From the NCBI GenBank assembly GCA_020049855.1, contig JAGVLJ010000014.1, positions 1-49,141 on the forward strand: a stretch of DNA of 49,141 nucleotides, read 5' to 3'. This stretch comes from Bacteroidia bacterium. Its GTDB lineage: Bacteria > Bacteroidota > Bacteroidia > UKL13-3. Positions 43,097 through 49,141 of the stretch are shown in pieces. The notes beneath the pieces are model-generated. The model made no database searches and was not told the DNA's origin. It was given only the letters and a program-made list of their open reading frames with translations. The position numbers and the translations under genes were made by a program. Position 1 is the first letter of the stretch, and each line of letters begins with the position of its first letter.

Positions 43097-43630
43097 GTGA
43101 GCCTGAAAGAGTTTGACATAGAGCTTTCAAAAATAAGAAACGGCCAAAACCACTATACATATAGATTGGAGCCAGCTTTTTTTGAAAACTTTGATAATCA
43201 TACTGTAAAAAGTTCAAACATGGAGATTGCGCTGGAGTTGGATAAATCCGACCGACTGGTAAATCTTAGGTTTAACATTAAAGGCTCCCTTGGCCTTGAT
43301 TGCGAGAAATGTCTTGCGGCTTATCAGCAGCCGGTTGATCATGTATCGTTTTTGATTGTTAAAATCACTGACGAGGAACAACCGAAAGATGAAGAAGATG
43401 AGATTATTTACCTCTCAAGAAAGGAAAATTGTTTTAACATAGGGCAACACATTTATGATTTTGTACTGCTTGCTTTGCCCTTTGTAAAAACCTGTACCGA
43501 ACCGGGAAATTTACCCGAATGCGACAGGGAGATGTTGGCCAAATTAGAACTGCTTAGCCACCCTGACACAAACGAAGCTGAACCCGATGAGCGCTGGAGT
43601 AAGTTAAAAGATTTTTTGAGTAATAATTAA
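43097..43630 (+). CDS. yceD: DUF177/YceD family protein
   Basis: The 177-residue protein starts at GTG (no nearby ATG) with the YceD-type layout: an N-terminal beta-rich part, the CxxC in LDCEKCLAAYQQPV, the acidic loop DEEQPKDEEDEIIYLS, and the second cysteine pair region ALPFVKTCTEPGNLPEC. YceD/DUF177 proteins are linked to accumulation of 23S rRNA and almost always precede rpmF; that is the case here, with a 13-base gap. The four cysteines may bind a metal. It is the first gene of the ribosome/fatty-acid cluster. Confidence 0.9.
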   Translation: MSLKEFDIELSKIRNGQNHYTYRLEPAFFENFDNHTVKSSNMEIALELDKSDRLVNLRFNIKGSLGLDCEKCLAAYQQPVDHVSFLIVKITDEEQPKDEEDEIIYLSRKENCFNIGQHIYDFVLLALPFVKTCTEPGNLPECDREMLAKLELLSHPDTNEAEPDERWSKLKDFLSNN

Positions 43631-43643
43631 ATAAGAAAGTACG

Positions 43644-43829
43644 ATGCCTAATCCGAAACGAAAACTCTCGAACACGAGAAGAGACAAAAGAAGAACACAC
43701 TACAAAGGCGTAGCACCAACTATTGCAGTTGACCCTACTTCAGGCGAAACCCACTTGTATCACAGGGTAACCGCCAACGGGTACTACAAAGGGAAAAAAG
43801 TACTTCCCGGCAACGATTCAGAAGCCTAA
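43644..43829 (+). CDS. rpmF: 50S ribosomal protein L32, cysteine-free form
   Basis: The 61 residues begin [21 protein letters not shown], the normal L32 opening (N-P-K-R-K-x-S). The end, [14 protein letters not shown], lacks the CxxC zinc pair present in zinc-binding L32 forms, so it is a zinc-free variant. It sits between yceD and plsX as in many bacteria, which ties ribosome supply to membrane lipid synthesis. Confidence 0.97.
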   Translation: MPNPKRKLSNTRRDKRRTHYKGVAPTIAVDPTSGETHLYHRVTANGYYKGKKVLPGNDSEA

Positions 43830-43851
43830 TCTTTTCTAAACCGAAAAGGTA

Positions 43852-44826
43852 ATGATAAGGATCGGCCTTGATATGATGGGTGGAGACTATGCCCCTGCAC
43901 AAGCAGTGCTGGGCTGCATACAGGCTTTGCCTTCACTAGGGGAAGAGGTAAGACTTACACTTATTGGCGATAGCCAGCAGGTTAAGCAATTAATTACTGA
44001 ACAGCAGGTTAATCCTGAGGTTTTCAATTTTGTGCACACCACCGAAGTGATTGAAATGGGTGAACACCCTACCAAGGCATTTCAGGCAAAAAAAAATTCA
44101 AGCATTTCAGTAGGCTTTGAGTTGCTGGCTAGTGGAGAAATTGATGCTTTTATTAGTGCAGGAAACACTGGTGCCATGATGGTAGGTTCTATCTTCTCGG
44201 TAAAACCCATTGAAGGTGTTTCACGACCTACCATTACATCCATATTGCCAAAATCGAACGGACAATACGGTCTACTTCTTGATGTAGGTGCCAATGCCGA
44301 CTGCAAGCCCGAGATGCTTAATCAATTTGCCATATTAGGATCCCTAATGAGCAAATATGTGTACGGTATTGATAACCCAAAAGTAGGTTTAATGAGCATA
44401 GGCGAAGAGAAAGAAAAAGGAAACTTGCTTACGCTGGCTGCCCACCAATTGCTCGCCCAAAATCAATTGATCAATTTTATTGGCAACGTTGAAGGGCGTG
44501 ACCTTTTTAATGACAAAGCTGACGTGATTGTGTGCGATGGGTTTACCGGAAACGTAATTCTTAAATCGGTTGAATCGGTATTTTACATGATGCACAAACG
44601 GAAAATTACCGATGAATACTTTGACAGGTTTAACTATGAAAACTATGGCGGCACCCCAATTCTGGGAGTAAATGCTCCGGTAATCATCGGGCATGGAATT
44701 TCAAACGCCCTTGCCTTTAAAAACATGATTCTGATTTCGCGCGATGTGGTTAAAACCGAACTGGTGAAACAAATTCGTGATGCGTTTAAAAATTTAGCAA
44801 CAAGCACCACAGCAAACAATGAGTAA
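43852..44826 (+). CDS. plsX: Phosphate acyltransferase PlsX
   Basis: PlsX converts acyl-ACP to acyl-phosphate, the donor for PlsY in phospholipid synthesis. The 324 residues contain IGLDMMGGDYAPAQAVLGC, MGEHPTKAFQAKKNSSI, ISAGNTGAMMVGSIF, LLDVGANADCKPEML, NFIGNVEGRDLFND and VIVCDGFTGNVILKSVE, which cover the whole family. The start follows rpmF by 22 bases, and its stop overlaps the fabH start by 8 bases. Confidence 0.97.
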   Translation: MIRIGLDMMGGDYAPAQAVLGCIQALPSLGEEVRLTLIGDSQQVKQLITEQQVNPEVFNFVHTTEVIEMGEHPTKAFQAKKNSSISVGFELLASGEIDAFISAGNTGAMMVGSIFSVKPIEGVSRPTITSILPKSNGQYGLLLDVGANADCKPEMLNQFAILGSLMSKYVYGIDNPKVGLMSIGEEKEKGNLLTLAAHQLLAQNQLINFIGNVEGRDLFNDKADVIVCDGFTGNVILKSVESVFYMMHKRKITDEYFDRFNYENYGGTPILGVNAPVIIGHGISNALAFKNMILISRDVVKTELVKQIRDAFKNLATSTTANNE

Positions 44827-45814
44827 AATTACCGCAGCCATTACTGCCGTGGGTGGTTATGTACCGCCTGATATTCTCGCTAATGCCGATTTGGAAAAAA
44901 TGGTTGATACCACTGACGAGTGGATTACAACCAGGACTGGTATTAAAGAACGCCATATACTTAAAGGCGAAAACAAAGGAGTTACTGAAATGGCTATTCC
45001 GGCTGTAAAAGAATTGATGCGTAAACGCGGAATAACGCCCGATGAAATTGATGTGATTATTTGTGCCACCGTTACAGGTGATATGATTTTCCCTTCATCG
45101 GCCTGCGTAATTGCCGATAAAATAGGGGCTAAAAATGCTTGGGGTTTTGATTTACAAGCGGCTTGTTCCGGATTTTTATTCGGGCTTGAAACCGGTGCCA
45201 AGTTTATTGAATCGGGCAAATACAAAAAAGTGCTGCTGATAGGCGGAGATAAAATGAGTGCGATTATTGATTACACTGACCGCAACACGTGCATTATTTT
45301 TGGAGATGGTGCCGGATGTGTTTTGCTGGAACCCGACTTCAATGGGTATGGCGTGCAGGATGCATTGCTGCATATTGACGGTTCGGGACGCCACTACCTT
45401 CATCAAAAAGCCGGAGGATCGCAAAAACCGCCTACACACCAAACGGTAGATGCCAAAGAACATTTTGTTTTTCAGGATGGCAAAACCGTTTTCAAGTTTG
45501 CCGTAACCAATATGGCTCAGGTTTCGTATGAAATTATGGAACGCAACAACCTCTCTGCCGACACAGTTACCTGGCTAGTACCACACCAGGCCAATCTTCG
45601 CATTATTGATGCTACGGCTGAACGCATGGGACTGAGCCGTGATAAAATTATGATTAATATTGAAAAATACGGAAACACCACCAATGGAACACTTCCGCTA
45701 TTGCTTTGGGAATGGGAAAAGAAACTTAAACAAGGGGACAACCTTATTTTCTCTGCTTTCGGGGGGGGGTTTACCTGGGGTTCGGTGTACATAAAATGGG
45801 CTTATAACGGCTGA
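44819..45814 (+). CDS. fabH: Beta-ketoacyl-ACP synthase III FabH
   Basis: FabH joins acetyl-CoA (or a branched primer) with malonyl-ACP to start fatty acid chains. The Cys-His-Asn triad is intact: C116 in LQAACSGFL, H256 in VPHQANLRI, N286 in YGNTTNG; the C-terminal FGGGFTWGSVYIKW is also typical. The start ATG 44819 overlaps the plsX end. Three glycine codons in a row (all GGG) make a run of nine G at 45761-45769, which is prone to slippage or misassembly. An 88-base gap with its own promoter separates it from accB. Confidence 0.97.
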   Translation: MSKITAAITAVGGYVPPDILANADLEKMVDTTDEWITTRTGIKERHILKGENKGVTEMAIPAVKELMRKRGITPDEIDVIICATVTGDMIFPSSACVIADKIGAKNAWGFDLQAACSGFLFGLETGAKFIESGKYKKVLLIGGDKMSAIIDYTDRNTCIIFGDGAGCVLLEPDFNGYGVQDALLHIDGSGRHYLHQKAGGSQKPPTHQTVDAKEHFVFQDGKTVFKFAVTNMAQVSYEIMERNNLSADTVTWLVPHQANLRIIDATAERMGLSRDKIMINIEKYGNTTNGTLPLLLWEWEKKLKQGDNLIFSAFGGGFTWGSVYIKWAYNG

Positions 45815-45837
45815 TTATCACATACAAATTTTTTTCA

Positions 45838-45870
45838 TTTGCCCGTTCGCACATTTTTTTTATACCTTTA
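45838..45870 (+). promoter_or_regulatory. Promoter-like sequence for accB-accC
   Basis: TTTG (45838-45841), 21 bases, TACCTTTA (45863-45870), one mismatch from TAnnTTTG. The start codon is 32 bases downstream. It would let accBC be expressed apart from fabH. Confidence 0.5.
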
Positions 45871-45902
45871 GTTTTTAATAGTAAGGAAAATATATTCGTG
45901 TT

Positions 45903-46379
45903 ATGGAATTAAAAGAGATAAAAGAGCTGATTAAACTTGTATCAGAGTATGGTGTAAGTGAGGTTGAAGTAGAAAAAGGCGATTTTAAAATTGCCATTAA
46001 AAAAACATACGAAGGAGTAGCAGGTGCTCCGGTAGTTTCTATTCCTGTGGCTCCGGTTATTCAATCGGCTCCGGTAGCACCGGCTGCTGCCATACCCGCC
46101 ACCACACCCCCTGCTGCGCCTGTGGCCAGCGATGCACACTTAATCACCATAAAAAGTCCAATGATTGGCACTTTTTACTCCTCGGCCTCGCCCGATAAGC
46201 CCGCTTTTGTAAAACCAGGCGATGAGATTAAAGTTGGTAAAGTGGTTTGCATTATTGAAGCCATGAAACTTTTTAATGAAATTGAATCTGAAGTTTCAGG
46301 TCGTATTGTTAAAGTGCTGGTTGAAAATTCATCACCGGTTGAATATGACCAGCCACTTTTTCTTGTTGAACCCATGTAA
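45903..46379 (+). CDS. accB: Biotin carboxyl carrier protein of acetyl-CoA carboxylase
   Basis: The 158-residue BCCP has an N-terminal helix region, a flexible Pro/Ala-rich linker (about residues 40-77), and a biotinyl domain from SPMIGTFYSS to the end. Lys122 in IIEAMKLFNEIESE is the biotin site. It carries CO2 from biotin carboxylase to the transferase subunits (AccA/AccD, not in this window). The accC gene follows 55 bases later and is clearly in the same unit. Confidence 0.96.
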   Translation: MELKEIKELIKLVSEYGVSEVEVEKGDFKIAIKKTYEGVAGAPVVSIPVAPVIQSAPVAPAAAIPATTPPAAPVASDAHLITIKSPMIGTFYSSASPDKPAFVKPGDEIKVGKVVCIIEAMKLFNEIESEVSGRIVKVLVENSSPVEYDQPLFLVEPM

Positions 46380-46434
46380 ACCGGTATGGCACGATGCTGC
46401 CACTGGTGTTTTTTTTCAAAAATGCTAATTAAAC

Positions 46435-47781
46435 ATGTTTAAGAAAATACTCATTGCCAACCGCGGAGAGATAGCACTTCGTATTATTCGCACCTGTAAA
46501 GAGATGAGAATAAAAACCGTGGCTGTTTATTCTACGGCCGATAAAGAAAGTTTGCATGTGCGTTTTGCTGACGAGGCAGTGTGCATAGGTCCTCCTCCCA
46601 GCCCACAGAGTTATTTGAATATGGCCAGCATAATTGCTGCAGCCGAAATTACCAATGCCGATGCCATACATCCGGGTTACGGTTTCTTATCCGAGAATGC
46701 AAAATTTTCAGAAATTTGTCGCGACCATGGAATTAAATTTATTGGTGCCACCCCCGAACAAATAAACTCGATGGGCGATAAGGCCAATGCCAAGGACACC
46801 ATGAAAAAAGCGGGTGTTCCTACTATTCCCGGCTCTGATGGTTTGCTGGAAGATGTGAAACAAGGCATTGAAATAGCCGCCCAAATTGGATACCCTGTTA
46901 TTTTGAAAGCTACTGCCGGTGGCGGTGGCCGAGGCATGCGTATCATTTGGCAGGACGAAGAATTTGAAGCGGCCTGGGACAGCGCCCGACAGGAAGCAGG
47001 TGCGGCCTTTGGCAACGCGGGCGTATATCTGGAAAAATATATTGAAGAACCCCGCCATATTGAAATTCAAATTGCTGGCGACCAATACGGTAAAGTTTGC
47101 CACCTGAGTGAGCGTGACTGCTCGATACAACGCAGACACCAAAAATTGGTTGAAGAAGCCCCATCGCCTTTTATAACACCCGAATTGCGTGATAAAATGG
47201 GTGCTGCTGCCATTGCAGCCGGAGAGTCTATTAAATACGAAGGGTTAGGAACCATTGAATTTTTAGTTGACAAACACCGTAACTTTTACTTCATGGAGAT
47301 GAACACCCGAATTCAGGTAGAACATCCCGTAACCGAGGAAGTAATTAATTACGATTTGGTAAAAGAACAAATTCTTATTGCGGCCGGTGTGCCCATTAGC
47401 GGAAAAAATCATTTGCCTATGAAGCATGCTATTGAATGCCGCATTAATGCAGAAGACCCTTTTAATAATTTCAGACCCACCCCGGGTAGAATTGTAAACC
47501 TGCATAAACCGGGCGGACATGGGGTGCGGGTGGATACCCATATTTACGCTGGCTACACCATTCCATCTAACTACGACTCTATGATTGCCAAGTTGATTGT
47601 GTGCGCCCAAACCCGCGAAGAAGCCATCATAAAAATGGAACGAGCCCTAAGTGAATTTGTTATTGAGGGACCAGGCATACATACAACCATTCCGCTTCAG
47701 ATTAAGCTTATGCAGAATGAAGATTTCAAAAATGGAAACTTCACTACCGCTTTTATGAATACGTTTGATATCAATGCATAG
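46435..47781 (+). CDS. accC: Biotin carboxylase subunit of acetyl-CoA carboxylase
   Basis: The 448 residues start [23 protein letters not shown] (in outline), as in all biotin carboxylases. The ATP-grasp part has the glycine-rich loop [45 protein letters not shown] and [13 protein letters not shown]; the C-terminal domain has [14 protein letters not shown]. The length matches E. coli AccC. It carboxylates the biotin on AccB, the first half reaction of malonyl-CoA formation. A strong terminator follows. Confidence 0.97.
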   Translation: MFKKILIANRGEIALRIIRTCKEMRIKTVAVYSTADKESLHVRFADEAVCIGPPPSPQSYLNMASIIAAAEITNADAIHPGYGFLSENAKFSEICRDHGIKFIGATPEQINSMGDKANAKDTMKKAGVPTIPGSDGLLEDVKQGIEIAAQIGYPVILKATAGGGGRGMRIIWQDEEFEAAWDSARQEAGAAFGNAGVYLEKYIEEPRHIEIQIAGDQYGKVCHLSERDCSIQRRHQKLVEEAPSPFITPELRDKMGAAAIAAGESIKYEGLGTIEFLVDKHRNFYFMEMNTRIQVEHPVTEEVINYDLVKEQILIAAGVPISGKNHLPMKHAIECRINAEDPFNNFRPTPGRIVNLHKPGGHGVRVDTHIYAGYTIPSNYDSMIAKLIVCAQTREEAIIKMERALSEFVIEGPGIHTTIPLQIKLMQNEDFKNGNFTTAFMNTFDINA

Positions 47782-47804
47782 TTAACAAATCGGCCCTTGT
47801 GAGA

Positions 47805-47832
47805 AAGCCCGCTTTTGTGCGGGCTTTTTTTT
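47805..47832 (+). terminator. Rho-independent terminator after accC
   Basis: AAGCCCGC (47805-47812), a TTTTGT loop, GCGGGCTT (47819-47826) and a T-run to 47832. The 8-bp GC-rich stem with the T-run, 24 bases after the accC stop, is a textbook terminator. Confidence 0.92.
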
Positions 47833-47888
47833 GCACAATACGCAAAAGCTAACCTCCATTTATGCAAAAATATCCTCCGCTATCCTGA

Positions 47889-47915
47889 TTGTATTTGTAT
47901 TAAAGTCTATCTTTG
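47889..47915 (+). promoter_or_regulatory. Promoter for the PAS/GAF sensor gene
   Basis: TTG (47889-47891), 16 bases, TATCTTTG (47908-47915), a perfect -7 match. It stands between the accC terminator and the next start codon, 36 bases downstream. Confidence 0.55.
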
Positions 47916-47950
47916 TTGCCTTAGTTTATTCTCGCTTAAAAAACGGAAAA

Positions 47951-49141
47951 ATGAAGGACAATAAAACAATATACGTAAATCTCCCTTCACCCGAAACTGC
48001 CGATTCTATCCAATTACTTCGGGCGGTGTTAGACAATTCTCCCGGTAATATTATTTTGCTCGACAAAAATTACCGAATCCTGTATTATAATAAAGTAATA
48101 AAAGAAACATTACTCACCCTTAGCGGAAAGGAAATAACCATAGGGGATGATTACAGAGATTACAGTTTCCATTTCCCTAAAGAACTATTTGTGGAGGCGT
48201 TTGAAAACGCAGCTAAGGGAAAGCCTACTGAACTTGAAGCTGAAACAATATTAGGACAGCACAAAATATGGTTTCGCTATAACTTTAAGCCAATGTACGA
48301 ACCTACCGGAGAATTACTGGGGGTATTAGTTGCGGCCACTGACATTGATAACCGCAAAAGGGCAGAAATTAACTTGAGCAATATGCCTGATAACGTTGAT
48401 GCACTCATTGAAAATATTGAAGAACCTGTTTTGCTTATTGACAAAGATTACCTGATTCTCCAGTACAACACCGCTGCCAAAAAAATAATACAGGATACCA
48501 CAAAAAAAGAAATTTATATAGGGGCTAACTTCAGAGAATTTATATTTCCCGAACAGTTTGACATGTTTAACCTGCTGTTTACTGAATCGCTGCACGGCAA
48601 AAGCCATAGCCTGGAGATTGAGATACCGCTGCGGGATGCTTCCACATCGTGGGCTCGCACTAAAATTTTTCCGGTTTACGACCGCACCAAAAATGTATGT
48701 GGCGCGTACATACTTTTTAAAAATATTGATGTACTAAAAAAGGCCGAACCTGCCTTTAAACCACGGGAAGAAAAATTGCAAAAAGCTATTCATGAACTTA
48801 CCTTACTGAATAAAATAAATGACATAATCCTGACTACGGAAAATGAAAATATCCTGTTTGAACGGATTGTTAAATGTATTGTAGAAAAAGGAGGATATAA
48901 ACTGGCTCGGGTGTGCCCCAAACCCGACCCCGACAATAAAGACCAGTGGGTGAAACCCAGCCATGCTTTTGGTGAAACAAGCTATTTGGATGACATACAG
49001 ATTAGCCTTACCCAAACTGAATTGGCAAAAGGCCCTACCGCCACAACGCTTTTAACCGGCAAAATAAGTGTTACCAACAATGTTAACCGTGCCGATTATT
49101 TTAAACCCTGGCTTGAGCGTGCCAATAAATTCGGCATTGCA
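47951..49141 (+). CDS. PAS-PAS-GAF sensor protein, 3' end cut by window edge
   Basis: The frame is open from ATG 47951 through the last base (397 codons, no stop), so the gene runs off the window. PAS 1 is about residues 18-135 (LRAVLDNSPGNIILLDKNYRILYYN, in outline; WFRYNFKPMYEPTGELLGVLVAATDID). PAS 2 is about 150-270 (ENIEEPVLLIDKDYLILQYNTAAKK). A linker helix leads to a GAF domain starting LNKINDIILTTENENILFERI, with YKLARVC and GPTATTLLTGKISVTNN. This layout is usual for Bacteroidota hybrid or cytosolic sensor kinases, so a HisKA-HATPase part is expected further right. No TM segment is seen, so it probably acts in the cytoplasm. Confidence 0.85.
   Translation, partial: MKDNKTIYVNLPSPETADSIQLLRAVLDNSPGNIILLDKNYRILYYNKVIKETLLTLSGKEITIGDDYRDYSFHFPKELFVEAFENAAKGKPTELEAETILGQHKIWFRYNFKPMYEPTGELLGVLVAATDIDNRKRAEINLSNMPDNVDALIENIEEPVLLIDKDYLILQYNTAAKKIIQDTTKKEIYIGANFREFIFPEQFDMFNLLFTESLHGKSHSLEIEIPLRDASTSWARTKIFPVYDRTKNVCGAYILFKNIDVLKKAEPAFKPREEKLQKAIHELTLLNKINDIILTTENENILFERIVKCIVEKGGYKLARVCPKPDPDNKDQWVKPSHAFGETSYLDDIQISLTQTELAKGPTATTLLTGKISVTNNVNRADYFKPWLERANKFGIA

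Noticed and set aside
1-49141. tRNA, rRNA, CRISPR, phage or transposase genes
   Set aside because: No cloverleaf-like intergenic sequence, regularly spaced repeats, or transposase/integrase motifs were seen in any reading frame.

Overview
This window is chromosomal DNA from a member of the Bacteroidota. The evidence is: TonB-dependent receptors with short carboxypeptidase-regulatory-like extensions; a type IX secretion (T9SS) C-terminal sorting domain and a PorV-family protein; HmuY-like proteins; weak or absent Shine-Dalgarno sequences; and repeated promoter-like TAnnTTTG (-7) elements, several with a TTTG/TTG about 16-21 bases upstream. A pyruvate:ferredoxin oxidoreductase suggests at least partly anaerobic or microaerophilic metabolism. 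The exact genus cannot be told from the sequence; a Sphingobacteria/Chitinophagia-like lineage is a guess.

Layout. 1-2160: 5'-truncated TonB receptor, a long imperfect hairpin, and a DUF4256 gene with a one-base frameshift near its end. 2239-8314 (minus): a very large PFOR translationally coupled to a small Cys/His-containing protein, then a MOSC protein. 8381-10178: histidine kinase and PhoB/OmpR-type regulator. 10287-14767: probable heme/haemophore operon (T9SS-exported HmuY-like protein, TonB receptor, HmuY-like lipoprotein). 14841-16748: TPR membrane protein and a PAS-PAS-DHp protein with no ATPase domain. 16722-26799: surface polysaccharide region (GT4, Wzx-like flippase, Wzz-like, Wzy/WaaL-like, GT2, lysylphosphatidylglycerol-synthase-like membrane protein), interrupted by an AT-rich accessory block (outer-membrane protein, lipoprotein, XRE-type regulator). 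26788-28238: ruvC, HIT protein, greA. 28322-37171 (minus): TonB receptor, 1300-residue T9SS cargo and PorV-family protein. 37251-40417 (minus): 2-hydroxyacid dehydrogenase, mgtE, ksgA. 40500-43009: M17 aminopeptidase and pdxA. 43097-47781: fatty-acid initiation cluster yceD-rpmF-plsX-fabH-accB-accC, closed by a strong terminator. 47951-end: a PAS-PAS-GAF sensor running off the right edge.

How genes work together. The fatty-acid cluster makes malonyl-CoA (with other ACC subunits encoded elsewhere), starts acyl chains (FabH) and feeds phospholipid synthesis (PlsX). The polysaccharide genes would build, flip, polymerise and size a surface glycan. The two TonB-centred operons each pair a receptor with exported surface proteins; the second also carries a PorV-family barrel, the class of protein that escorts T9SS cargo.

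The best candidates for undescribed biology are the PorV/giant-cargo/TonB triad, the PFOR plus its coupled small protein, the paired secreted and lipid-anchored HmuY-like proteins, and the small winged-helix protein coupled to the glycosyltransferase chain. There is no gene-free stretch longer than about 300 bases. I saw no rRNA, tRNA, CRISPR array or insertion sequence.
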